The notes under the pieces: generated by a model
What the model saw: only the letters and a program-made list of their open reading frames with translations
Told to the model about the DNA's origin: nothing
Database searches by the model: none
Assembly: GCA_036768485.1 (NCBI GenBank)
Contig: JAVLUZ010000228.1
Coordinates: 372,001-436,000, forward strand
Direction of reading: 5' to 3'
DNA: 64,000 nt
Source: Mermis nigrescens
Taxonomy: Eukaryota; Nematoda; Enoplea; Mermithida; Mermithidae
Made by a program: the position numbers and the translations under genes
Part shown: positions 24,311 to 34,475 of the stretch, one piece after another
Layout of the letters: each line of letters opens with the position of its first letter
How positions within the stretch are numbered: the first letter of the stretch is position 1

Positions 24311-25275
24311 GTTGCAGATGGTATCAAAGAAATCACCAAAACTGATAAAATCTTTTTGAAAAATCAATTCACTCATCAGTGACATAAACCTATTGAAAAA
24401 CGCTTTCAGCCTCAATCAAATACTGTAGTTGGACCAAATATATTGTAGGATGCAGATTTGTTAGATTTGAGAGAGTTTCAGAATAAGACTTTCAGGAATC
24501 GCTATATTTTAATGGTTGTTGATGTGTTCTCCCACAAGGCCTATGGACAGGCAATGACAAATAATAGTGCTAAAACCACATCAAGAGCCTTTGAAAAAAT
24601 TCTGCAACAAGATGTTCCACAATCCATAAGAAGTGATCATTGTAATGAGTTTAAAGGCGAGTTCAATAGCTTACTAAAGTCACACTCAATAAATCATATA
24701 CTAACAAGCAGCCCTGAAATAAAAGCGAGTTTTGTAGATCGTTTTCATAGAACATTTCGAGATTAATTGATGAAATTCATGGCCTATTATTCGAATGAGA
24801 ACTGGACTATAGTATTCCAAAATATTATCGAAGGTTATAACAACACCCCACATAGAAGTCTTAACAATATACCCGCTAAATGATGTGAACTCTGAGAATA
24901 TTGGGGAATTCTCAGCCTTCATGTTAATGTGATGCCGAGCAGCCATTGAATATTGGTGAAATAGTGCGAATAACAACACTGAAGAAAAGCTTCAGAAAAG
25001 CAGGCAAACATACATACACTGATGAGTTATTTCGAATTAATTAGGTATCAAACAGCTGTCCTAAAACGTATAAATTAGAGGAACTCTTGGGTGAACCAAT
25101 AACAGGCGCCTTCTATGCAAAACTGCTACAGGTGGCTGAACCTAATGCTGAGCAACACAGAAGAATAGATAAAGCTTTAAATAAGGGCAAAGGCGAGTAT
25201 AAAGAACATTTTAAAAACTGGCCAAAGAAATTTGATACCATTTTATCAAAAGCAGAATTGAAATTTTATGAACAA
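24311..25275 (+). pseudogene. Polinton retroviral-type integrase with chromodomain
   Basis: The integrase would join element ends to host DNA. Visible parts in order: zinc-finger-side remnant (24311-24440), RNase H-like core with DADLLDL, RYILMVVDVFS, SIRSDHCNEF and DRFHRTFRD, the YNNTPHRS stretch, an SH3-like segment (GEIVRI), and a chromodomain at about 25159-25263 (IDKALN to KNWPKKFD). In the usual D-D-E triad the last residue, Glu before RF, is Asp here. Broken by in-frame stops at 24380 (TGA), 24446 (TAG), 24764 (TAA), 24881 (TGA) and 25042 (TAG), and by a frame change between 24884 and 24931. Nonfunctional. Confidence 0.9.
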
Positions 25276-25286
25276 CCGAAAAGATT

Positions 25287-25959
25287 ATGTATCATCCTTT
25301 CGCTTGTATTGTTTCTGGTCCCACAAAATCAGGAGAAAAACATTTGTGAAAAAATTATTGAAAATAGAGAAAGAATAATCAATACAAAAATTAATCAAAT
25401 TAAGTTTTTTTATAGTGAAGAATAGTTTCTGTACTATAAGATGAAAAATGTAATTTTTAATAAAGGCTTACCAGATTTTAGCATCCTCAAAGAAAAAAGT
25501 CATGTAGCCCAGCTGATAGTTATTGATGATATAATGCATGAAAGTAGAGGAAATCGTGAAATTATACAATTATTCACTCGTGGTTGTCATCATTGGAAGA
25601 TTAGCGTTATACAAATTGCGCAAAATCTATTTAATGATGGCCTTCGTACCTCGCGGATCAATTCTGATTTTATTGTTTTATTCAAAAACCCAGCAGATCA
25701 ACTGCAATCGCATATTTAATCGCGTCATATATACCCTAGTAATACAAAATATTTTCTTGAAGCATATGTGGATGCCACCTCCAGGCCACACGGGTACTTG
25801 TTCATTGATCTGACACAAAATGCAGATGATTTACACAGGTTGAAAAGGAGTGTTTTGAGCAAACATCCTACATTTTATGTGCCAAAAACTATAAATATGC
25901 ATAATGATCTAATTGAAAATTATAAAAATGGCTCCTCAATGACTAAAACGAAACATTAG
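25287..25959 (+). pseudogene. Polinton packaging ATPase (A32/FtsK-HerA type)
   Basis: A DNA-packaging ATPase that would pump the genome into the capsid. Walker A remnant GPTKSG near 25320-25340, Walker B LIVIDDIM (about 25522-25545), then the family signature FTRGCHHWKISVIQ and, further on, DATSRPHGYLFIDL. Length is normal at about 224 codons. Broken by a frame change inside Walker A (about 25335), TAG at 25423 and TAA at 25717. The stretch after each break is immediately recognisable, so the lesions look recent. Confidence 0.88.
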
Positions 25960-26274
25960 TTGTTTACATTTGTTAAGCATTGCAAGAAATTTCCCCAACG
26001 CGATGCGCTTATAAATAATGCTAGTAAAGACCAAATCTTATGCATTTGCGATTGTGCAAATAATTTTCTAAACGGCAACATTCCTTTTATCGACGAAGAA
26101 ATACAAAAATTAAAAAGATTTCAAAACGAAATTCGATATTTAGCTAAAAATAGGTGCTCAGAAACCTGGCAAAAAAAGGATTTAACTATTCAGAACGGTG
26201 GGTTTTTACCTCTTTTATTGACACCTATTCTATCAGTTGTAGGTAGTTTACTAGCAGAAGCGATTATAGTCTGA
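25960..26274 (+). pseudogene. Small conserved Polinton protein (GGFLPLLL type)
   Basis: Open for 104 codons, but the first codon after the ATPase stop is TTG and no ATG precedes the conserved region, so the start may have been lost. N-terminal basic segment (FVKHCKKFPQRD), a helical middle (IQKLKRFQNEI) and a C-terminal hydrophobic run after NGGFLPLLLTPILS. Small proteins with this tail recur in animal Polintons between ATPase and capsid genes. A virion core or membrane-active role has been suggested for such proteins; I cannot assign one from sequence. Confidence 0.6.
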
Positions 26275-26642
26275 ACAAAGTAAACCACTAGATCAAGTAT
26301 TAAACGCCCTGGATTGGGAGATGTACAAGATTTTAAGTGAAACCGTATGAGCTAGCTATTCTAGGCTCACACAAATTGATCGGAAGCAAAGAAATTATAG
26401 CTGGTATACCAAAAACCATACAGTCAAATGCAAAGCTGCTATTACAGCATATTAATGATGATCCTAGCATAGACATTGAAGCATCGGGTGAGATTCTGAT
26501 TGATGTTCAGAAAATATATGGATCAAATACTGTGGATTTGGTTTACGACTTCACGCGTGATCGTGAAATTGTACCCGCTGCAATTGGTGCAAAAGAGTTG
26601 GCTAGGGCCCCTCAACGTTCAAACGCCCCCATTAGAGTATAG
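26271..26642 (+). pseudogene. Conserved Polinton protein (YGSNTVDL type)
   Basis: Two consecutive frames fit one protein. An N-terminal part has LNALDWEMYKIL (to about 26335). A C-terminal part from 26337 has YGSNTVDLVYD and a proline-rich end (RSNAPIRV). The combination Asp-x-Glu-Met...Ile-Leu followed by Gly-Ser-Asn...Asp-Leu is familiar from uncharacterised Polinton proteins near the capsid genes. Frame change at about 26335-26350 and no clear ATG, hence pseudogene. Function unknown. Confidence 0.55.
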
Positions 26643-26751
26643 CTAATAAGAAACGGAAGAGTGCAGTGGCATCCGAAGTGGACTTTTCATGGGATGAAGA
26701 AAATCTATAAATAGTAGAAATATTCAAGCAAAAAATAATACGATCAAAAAC

Positions 26752-27198
26752 ATGCATGTACAATTTAATCCTGGAAACAGTGGCCTTTGGCTACAATATT
26801 ACGCAGAACAAGTATCACAAACAGGGTATGGCCTAGAGGGCTATAGAGGCGTACTATACCAACGAGGTGGCGGATTAGGGAGTTTCTTCAAATCACTATT
26901 TAGTATGGCTGTGCCTGTATTGAGATCTATTGGCAAAAGCACAGGGAAACACGCTTTAGTGGCTGGTGCTAATATTGCATCAGATGTGGTGCTGGGAAAA
27001 CCCTTATTTCAGTCTGGCAAAGAACATTCCAAGCATGAGGCGGCGCAATTCTTAGATGAGGCATCCAAGACTATGTCTGGTGAGGGGCTAGGCGTGTGTC
27101 AAAAGTCTATAAATATGAATAATGATGACGCATTCACAAAACTAATTCGAAAAAATGGCTCTAATAGACGTAAAATCTATTCCAAGTATGAAATCTGA
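26752..27198 (+). CDS. Conserved Polinton virion-type protein (148 aa, open)
   Basis: ATG at 26752, no internal stop. The N-terminal third has LQYYAEQ and the family hallmark YRGVLYQRGGGLGSFFKSLF, then a hydrophobic Ala/Val/Gly stretch (about residues 55-85) ending ASDVVLGKP. Proteins with Gln-Arg-Gly-x-Gly-Leu-Gly lie just before the major capsid gene in many animal Polintons. A minor virion or membrane-active role is inferred only from position and composition. The end overlaps the capsid start (27155) in another frame; the last 40 residues do not look conserved, so a late frame change is possible. Confidence 0.65.
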   Translation: MHVQFNPGNSGLWLQYYAEQVSQTGYGLEGYRGVLYQRGGGLGSFFKSLFSMAVPVLRSIGKSTGKHALVAGANIASDVVLGKPLFQSGKEHSKHEAAQFLDEASKTMSGEGLGVCQKSINMNNDDAFTKLIRKNGSNRRKIYSKYEI

Positions 27199-28410
27199 AC
27201 TCGATCATTTCACTGTCCCTCCTACTCAAGTTTCTGTTAAAGGAGGATTTTAGGATGATGTGCAGCCTATACACGCAATAACAAATGAAGGCCCCTATTA
27301 ATTCAGAATCCCACTCGATCCAGACTACTTGCAAATGAGCAGAAGTTATATATACATGGCGCTAAAAATTAAAAAACCAACACCTGCAGCAGGCGTAGCA
27401 TTACCCAATTATGCGCCAATCAATCTTATAGGCAATACATTTTTCAAGCAAGTCAAGTGATTTTAGGCGGTCGATTATTGTTTGACAGTGCCGATTTATA
27501 TGCATTTAGGACATATTTTGAAACTGAATTAAATAATGGTTTTGATGCAAAATTGTCTCATCTTCAGTCTGCGCTGTATTTTCACGAAGGTGGGGCTAAT
27601 GTGAATGTTGACGATAATAAAGGGTTCAAAGAACGAGCGGCGCTTTTTAAAGACTCGAGTGTTGTAGAAGTATCTGCGCCTTTACACATTGACTTGATCT
27701 CTCAAGACAGGTATTTGCTGAATTTAACATATTTTCGCCTAGAATTACACAGAAACAGTAATAATTTTGTCATACAGTGTTTTGAAGATATTCTACTAGA
27801 ACTCAATGTTTTAGTAATGAAATTGTTTGTTCAAAAAGTAGAGGTGGCAGAAGGTGTGAGTTTAGCGCTTGAGCAAACAATGATGGCATATACTGTCAAA
27901 TACCCTATAAGAAGAGTTGCCATGACAAATATGCACATTTCCAATCCGTCCAGGGAAATGCCTAATTTTGCATTGTTTACAGGCCAGCTGCCGAGACGTT
28001 TAGTTTTTGTCTGTGTTGAGAGAAAAGCATTTCGAGGCAGTTTGTCAAAGTCGCCATTTAATTTCAACCCATCTAGCGTTTACAATGTGAAAGTAACGTG
28101 CAGAGGGCAAACTCATTCCCTAAATGTGTCATTCAAGCTAAATAAGTTTATACAGGCATTTAATCAGATGGTTGACGCGTTTGATATTGGGCATGATAAT
28201 AAAGGTAATTTTATCAGCAGAGCTGACTTCAAAACGAGTCATTGTTTCTTTGTGTTCGACCTGACGCCTGATGCGGACGATCGTGGGCATTGGGATCTAG
28301 TGCGCAAAGGAACAACAAGTATAAATGTCAACTTTGCAGACGCTTTTCCCGATTCTAGAGTAGAAATTATTATATACGCCAAATTAGATAATTTAATAAT
28401 GATCGATTAA
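27155..28410 (+). pseudogene. Polinton major capsid protein (double jelly-roll)
   Basis: Would form the hexon-like shell. Belongs to the widespread family often labelled 'F54H12.2-like' in animal genomes. Visible landmarks: LGGRLLFDSADLYAFRTYFE near 27460-27530, the LHIDLISQDRYLL stretch, and LPRRLVFVCVERKAFRGSL followed by SPFNFNP. About 417 codons, normal for the family. Broken by TAG at 27251, TAA at 27299 and a one-base frame change at about 27455; the remaining 317 codons are open. The start ATG (27155) overlaps the preceding gene by 44 bp, as in compact viral genomes. Confidence 0.88.
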
Positions 28411-28435
28411 AACTGCAACACTATTCTTGATTTCA

Positions 28436-28867
28436 ATGCTTAGCAAAGAACACACTTGAAATACTACACATTTTAGAAACAGATCCTGCTGTTAAGAAAA
28501 TTTTGCTGGGCATCTTCCCTATTGATCGCCTTCCGCCTATACCTCCTGCTACCCTGCTGCAGTAATAGCCAATTTGGATTTCAGCAATAAATCAGATTCA
28601 CACTGGGTGGCCATGTTCTTTAATCGTAGATCGCATTGTGATTTTCTTGACAATTATGGTCAAAAACCGCTTGAGTTTAAAGAATATATTGAGAAATATG
28701 CAACATCGTACACGTACAATAATATGTGGGTTCAGGGTCTCTCCTCTACATCATGCGGCCATATGTGCATCTATCTTCTGCATTTTCGAGCAAAACGGGT
28801 TTCATTCAAGAGAGTCGTTAAGTCTATGCCAATGCCCAAAATCTATAAATACTTTGAGAAAATGTGA
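28436..28867 (+). pseudogene. Polinton adenain-like cysteine protease
   Basis: C5/Ulp1-type maturation protease that would process virion proteins. The catalytic His sits in SDSHWVAM (about 28592-28615), the acidic residue in FLDNYG, the oxyanion Gln in WVQG, and the nucleophile in TSCGHMC. The N-terminal part (ILETDPAVKKIL) is in another frame. Frame changes near 28450 and 28545 break the gene; the catalytic half from 28574 is continuous. Lies directly between capsid and penton genes, its usual place. Confidence 0.85.
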
Positions 28868-28883
28868 AAGAAAACAAACAAAC

Positions 28884-29660
28884 ATGGATCCTAAACAGTT
28901 TTACATGACGCTTCCGAGCGATTCTCAAGAATCAAATACCGCCTCTACCTTCATTACAAAGCTGCCTAGACACATAATGCTCAATGGTGATTGGGAAGTA
29001 GGGCTAGCCAAATTAATCTATGCAAACACTTGGAATAATATATCCGAAGATCAGAACATGATTCAATTTTATGATTTTAAAAATAATGTCCGAATAAAAA
29101 TGCTTACTCCTCGCGCCAGATACTTGAATATACACGATCTTGTGAAAACAATCACTGAGGGAATATAAATGGTCAGCACGAATGAAAAATTTGACTATAC
29201 TCAACATATAAGCTTACAATATGATGCTAATAAAAAATGCTTTCATCTACAACTCAACACTGAACGTATTCAGAACCTAAAATTAACCAAACATTTAATG
29301 TACGTGCTGGGGTTTCTAGAAGACCAACTCTCTAGCATAAATTATAAGGTAGCGCAAGAATTGACAATAGCTACCCACCATTCTCCCGATATGCTAGGCG
29401 GAATGCACAATTTTTATGTATATTGTGATATAGTCGAACCGCAAATCGCTGGTAATGCTTTTGCCCCGCTTCTGCAGGTGATAAATATCAAAGGAACCTA
29501 TATGGATATAATAAACCACTCGTATATTAGTCCGCACTATATACCCGTGCTCAAAAAATCATTTAATACTATTGAAATTAACGTTAAAACCGACCAAGAT
29601 ATGCCGGTTCCTTTCGAGTTAGGCAAAACTATTGTTAAATTGCATTTCAAGCGTGTCTAG
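28884..29660 (+). pseudogene. Polinton penton-like minor capsid protein
   Basis: Single jelly-roll vertex protein. ATG at 28884; N-terminal FYMTLPSDS, TKLPRHIMLNGDWEVGL, later LGFLED and the C-terminal PFELGKTIVKLHFK. These are the usual start and end of Polinton penton proteins (about 258 codons). The only lesion is TAA at 29166, with the frame continuing unchanged after it, so this and the 26752 gene are the least damaged in the element. Last gene before the right terminus. Confidence 0.85.
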
Positions 29661-29666
29661 CATCAT

Positions 29667-30381
29667 TTTAGACTGAGTGGCAGGGGCAGCAAGAGCGGAC
29701 CCCTGCTACTTTAGTGGGACCTCCCCCCTCCTCCCGCTGAGGACCCGCAGGCAAAAGGAGTGGCCCAGGATGTACTACAGGCTTTGTTTACACCTAGTTC
29801 AGCTAGGTTTACTTTACACTTAGTTTAGATTAACTCTTAGTTTAATCCTAGTTTACACTTAAGCCTAAGCTGGTACCCTGCCAATTTTGACCCTCCACTC
29901 CTCAACTATGTCCTATCCTTAAGCACTGTATATCCTTAACCATTGTCTATCCTTAACCAATGTATACCCTTAACCATTGTATATCTGTTAAGCACTGCCC
30001 ATCCTTAACCATTGCCCATCTATACAGCGTTGTATATCTTATAGCACTACTCGTCAGGGAGACAGGTATAACTACTCCACCGTATGGCTATCTTCTGCTG
30101 CTGAAAACTTATAAATATGACTTCCTGGTCCTTGCTCAGGCACATTATGCAACTAAACTTAAGCACAAAAGGAGTGTGTATATATTGGTTTGACTTCCCG
30201 GTCCTTCGACTTCCCGGTCCTTTGACTTCCCGGTCCTTCGACTTCCCGGTCCTTTGACTTCCTGGTCCTTGCTTGAGCTGCAGAAAAGTGGGACCTGCGT
30301 TTACAAAAGGTGGGCCGACTTTTTCACACGTTATAATATAGTGGGACCTGCGAAATACGCGCGGGGGGTCTCTATACTACT
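29667..30381 (-). repeat. Polinton right terminal inverted repeat
   Basis: Inverse of 21362-22097, starting ttttagactgagtggc and ending TCTATACTACT. Carries the cacacgttataatatag box (30326-30342) and five gacttcccggtcctt(c/t) repeats (30190-30265). Confidence 0.9.
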
Positions 30382-32343
30382 ACGCACCCGCCAACTTTGA
30401 TTCAATCTTGGCTACCAACGGCATTATTTAATCAGTATTTATTTAAATATTTGATTTCTGACTTACTATTTTGTTTAATTATTGTAGCAGAAAAAGAAGC
30501 ATTGCTTCATCGATCTGAATCAAGGATAGACAAGTCTTCATGAAGATATATTTATTCTGATGAAAGGTCTTCATGTATTTCTGTTAATTGAAAAAGTAAA
30601 ATAAGATTCATTTCATTACATTATTTACTTATGTCATCAAGTTGTCATGTGTAGGGGTTTGAACAGACGCGAGCGGTCGGGGCTTAGGGATGGTAGGGTC
30701 GAGACCATAAACGGGCAGCTGTCAAATTCTGGGGCGTCCACTGGGGCAAAATTGCCAAAAATAACACAAAAATTTAATTTAGGGAGATCTGTGGATGTTT
30801 GAAGGATCAAAGGATTCCCGGGGAATCCAAACTTCCACCAGACCCCTAATGCCATGTAAAATTTAAGCTCCTTAGTATTTGTACTTTTTTCAGTATTTTC
30901 GGTATATTTTTGAAATTAAAGCTGAATCGAGAAATAAAATGAAAGAATCCTAAATAGGTAAGTAGTAGTAAAAAATTTTTTATATAGTAAATAAAGTATA
31001 CTTACTGATTCGTGTTGTGTGAAGGTGGGTCGCTGCTTTCTCAAACAACTATTCATAGGTGGGGTCAAAATTATCTGGACCTGCAAGAAAAATTTTGATA
31101 GAGCAAAGAAACCTCTTTTTCATGACTTTTACTAAGCGCTGTCTATTAGACTGTTAAAGTTCGACTAAAAAGGAAAAATCACGTGAAATCCGAAGTCCAA
31201 CCTTTAATCTCAAGGACTCAGTATGTCTTGGCTGCTTGTTTTAATTATAGCTTAATAATTGCTTCCATATCATTTCGATGATTTTAAGTTTTGCAACATA
31301 AAATTATTTTTGCATATTCCGCAACAGATTGCTGGTTTATTAAAATAACAAAAAGCAAGGGACTCTTCTATTCAAAAAGCTCATTTGACGCACAGTCACT
31401 TTGTATTCAAGGAAAAAATAAAAAATAACGAAAAATAATACAAATCACCTAATCAGGAAAAAGTGAAAAAAGTTTGGAAAGTGATGCTGATAAAGTATTA
31501 TGCTTTTTAGACAAAAAGTGCTATAAAAGTGTAAAAACAAGAAACTGAGAAAAAATCTTTAGAGTTTCTTGCCGCAGTCTATTGTAACACATACCGTTTT
31601 ATTAATCGGACTTCTTTTCATCATCCATGAATAATGTATCTGAATAACAGGTAGAATATCAACAGCTCATTTTTTATGCTATAGGAATAGATCTATTCAA
31701 ATAAATTCTACTGATTCGTGCAGCTTCTTTTGTCTGTTCTTTATGCTGATGCGGATTTTTGTCCAGATTCTTTGAACTGTAGGAAAAAGTTGAATGCAGC
31801 TCCAAAGTTTATCACAAAGAAAGGCTTATTTATTCACATAACAAAAATTAAATGAAATATATGATGAAATATTTTTCCATACATTTGTGTGTCTGAATCA
31901 AGACGTATTGCTATTACTCCAGCGTTGCTTGATTAGAAGTTAAGCTGGTTTTATTCAACTACGCGTAGTAGATTTTAACGATTTAGACTGTAAAAAGAAA
32001 GGAAATAAGTTTTGCGGGCAAACGCATTTTGTTGAAGATCTATGTGGTTTTAGATGAAAAATTATATATGCAAAATATGAAATTTATTCTGGATAATTTT
32101 GCGGAAATAGTTTTTTTTAGGAATGGAATTTAAAATTGAGCCGTTTCGGTCTAATTTACGCTGTCCCTTTTGAGGCCCTACTCTCCTCTTGAACACTTTC
32201 TGTTTCGAAATTCTTAGGATTTTTTTTCACAAATAAGGGCATTCATCCGATGGACTATCGTCTATTGCACGTTATATGACTCTTAAACCTTGTGCTTTGG
32301 CACTTTGGGCCATTTTGGCTTTTAGGAGCTTTGAGAGCGCAAC

Positions 32344-32879
32344 CACACTAGGGCGTGGGGGTGGGAGTTTAGAAATTATGCACCCTCCAGAAGGTCGAAT
32401 ACTCTCAACCATACGTGGGCAGCAAAAAAATTATGGGGATGCAACATTTTTTGAAAATCAAAAAATGGTCTTAAAAATGGTGGTATGGCGATAAAAACAC
32501 CATTTTTTGACGTTTCTCATCAAGCACTATCCATTGGCATCAAAAATTGCAGAAAAAAACGAAAAAAATTTTCAAAAATTGAATTCTGGGGGGGGTATTT
32601 TGATTTCTGGGGGGGGGGGTTATTCTGGTTTCTGGGGGTGCATACATCCCCAAACCCCCACGCCCAGGTGTGCTCTCAACCCAGAAACCAAAATACTTTC
32701 CTTCAGAATTCTATTTGTGAATTTTTTCACAATTTTTTCATGTCGCTATCTGGCGTTTTCCGTCGATCTCAATTAGAAACGTTGGAAAATGGATTTTTTC
32801 CGCCATACCACCATTTTTAAGACCACTTTTTGACTCTAAAAACTCTCGCACCCCAGAATTTCGGTGTTGCCCACCTATG
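32344..32879 (+). mobile_element. MITE copy 5, outer
   Basis: Ends CACACTAGGGCG and GCCCACCTATG; 8-bp duplication AGCGCAAC / AGCGTAAC (32336-32343, 32880-32887). Interrupted by an inverted member of the same family (32410-32672). Confidence 0.85.
32410..32672 (-). mobile_element. MITE copy 5b nested in copy 5
   Basis: Opposite orientation to its host copy, ends CATACGTGGGCAGC and CGCCCAGGTGTG. Exact 8-bp duplication CTCTCAAC at 32402-32409 and 32673-32680. Confidence 0.9.
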
Positions 32880-33891
32880 AGCGTAACCAGCAGCCTCGCA
32901 AAAGAAAAATACTTATAATACACGCGGAGTCGAACTACGTATTTTACGATGTGAAATGAGATACCGATAGACCACTTATAGTCTATTTCACATAGGTTTG
33001 GGCATAATTTTCATGCGAGAGGTGGGTACTGAGACACTGCTCTTTGCTAATTGGCTGAATCGTTAATACGTCGGAAAACCTCATTGTAAAATAGTCTGAG
33101 GAATTTTGAAACAGACTGTGGGCTCGTCTACTCGTAAACTTTGGTTTGAAGCTATCTGGCGTTTTCCATTGATCTCTATCTAATGTAATTCAAAAACGAT
33201 AAATAACATGCAAAATACTGATAAATTTTTCTTAATTCAGCGAGTATTGATAACAAGCGTAATTCATTAACTAAATAAAGATAGAACACGGGTAAAAGGT
33301 GTCAATTATAAAAAATTAAGAATTACATTTTAGAAAAAAGTTTGAATAAGGTAAAACTACTGCTAGTGATTTTGAAAAATTACAAATTCAAGCTGACCAA
33401 TCGAATGCGCTTGTATTGTAAGAAGCTACATGAAAAAGGAAGACGAAATAAACGGTTATTTAGCTATTATTAAGAGCCAAATAACAGGGAAAGCAACGAA
33501 GTTTAATTGCCTTGAGGAGCCTAGTTCGTATTAATCCCGTTTATACGTGCGTTTCCTCGCAAATTTTCAATATATTCCTAGTTTTTCGAATTGAGTAAAA
33601 ACTTGCACATATTTGTATTTTGACAAATTCGTAAGAGCGGTGAAATTTGAACAAAAAATATTCTACTTAATGTTCGTTAGATGCCGAACCATGCATGTTG
33701 TTTGCTGACAATCAGCGCTGGTATAAGCTATATCGTTTATATAAAATTTTTATGTTTCAATTGAGTATTTCTCCGAGTTTTTATCGATTTTCCGTTTATA
33801 TTAATTTTTTTGTAACATCAAGTGTTTCTTGAAGTTTTTATCGATTTTGCCTCGAATTATTTTTTTGCAAATATTTATAATTTTCTCTACA

Positions 33892-33897
33892 TTCTAG
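33892..33897 (+). promoter_or_regulatory. 3' splice acceptor upstream of peptide copy 5
   Basis: TTCTAG with AG at 33896-33897, 23 nt before the ATG at 33921; same context as 980-985. Confidence 0.5.
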
Positions 33898-33920
33898 TAG
33901 TTAGTGAAGACGACGCGACG

Positions 33921-34085
33921 ATGAAATGCTCAATGACTTTGTTTATTTGCGTTTTGATGACGGTATCGTTGACGCTTTCGTTTCAAAGCGTCTCACCGGG
34001 GCCCAAGAAGACTACAAAGAAACAAACTTTTGATGAGTGGTTAGAACAAGTAAAGAAGGATCAGCGAGAAGGTAGAATAGGGTAA
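33921..34085 (+). CDS. Short secreted peptide, copy 5 (54 aa)
   Basis: Starts MKCSMTLFICVLMTVSLTL, the signal segment of copy 1 with one change in the first 19 residues. Then QSVSPGP, a strongly basic stretch (KKTTKKQ), FDEWLEQVKKDQ and EGRIG. The frame is open upstream to 33822, but the conserved ATG and the AG acceptor at 33896-33897 place the start at 33921. The mature part is hardly alignable with copy 1, although the flanks and signal are close. No cysteines in the mature part; a basic amphipathic helix is likely. Function unknown. Confidence 0.65.
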   Translation: MKCSMTLFICVLMTVSLTLSFQSVSPGPKKTTKKQTFDEWLEQVKKDQREGRIG

Positions 34086-34475
34086 TAAAAATATTGATGA
34101 TTTAAATTTAATTATTTCAATTATTAAATTCCTAAATTTATTCATGATCTCTGCTTTTTATTGACAAGATTTCGCGTAAAAACTCATCATCGCTCTCTTG
34201 TAACGATCTATATTGAAAAGCAACAATTTGACATAATCTATTTAGCAATTCGCCGATGTTGGTTTTGACAGAAAACTTTAAATATATAAATTCAACGCCT
34301 TTTTTACGTGTTAGACGCATTAGTTTATTTTGAACAGTAGAATTTGATTATTTTTAATCAGCATGTAAGCATGTATATTTATTTTTTGAACATATCGTAC
34401 ACGCGTACGTATTGAGGAGCCTAATGAATGTTTCTCAGTCAAATAATGCCGCAGGACTATCTATGGGCTGGGCAG

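Larger units (their letters stand above)
21362..30381 (+). mobile_element. Polinton/Maverick relic, 9.0 kb
   Basis: Long inverted termini starting AGTAGTATAG and ending CTATACTACT, flanked by the 5-bp duplication ACGCA (21357-21361, 30382-30386). The bases on either side rejoin into the landmark agacgcacccgcc seen uninterrupted at 5684, 10208 and 15188. Gene order on + is integrase with chromodomain, packaging ATPase, three small conserved proteins, major capsid, adenain-like protease, penton-like. This set is diagnostic of Polintons and related adintoviruses. Typical elements are 15-20 kb and encode a protein-primed DNA polymerase B; none is visible here. Stops and frameshifts break most genes, so this is a dead copy. 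Confidence 0.93.
30382..34475 (+). repeat. Array unit E (ends in MKCS-type segment)
   Basis: Resumes at acgcacccgcc after the Polinton. Bases 30382-32340 match the unit start in B, C and D. A nested MITE pair follows (32344-32879). Bases 33035-34475 match 1-1563 of unit A. The stretch 32880-33034 is shared in part with 17390-17470. The unit is thus a mosaic of both unit types and ends at MITE copy 6. No coding sequence other than the peptide gene 33921-34085. Confidence 0.75.

Noticed and set aside
24458..29660. Alternative genetic code explaining the in-frame stops of the Polinton
   Set aside because: TAA, TAG and TGA all occur, and frame changes accompany them; ordinary decay explains this better.
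32885..32990. tRNA-like stretch on the minus strand (B-box-like agttcgactcc), also near 17390-17470
   Set aside because: No closing acceptor stem, and the two copies differ in the would-be stems.
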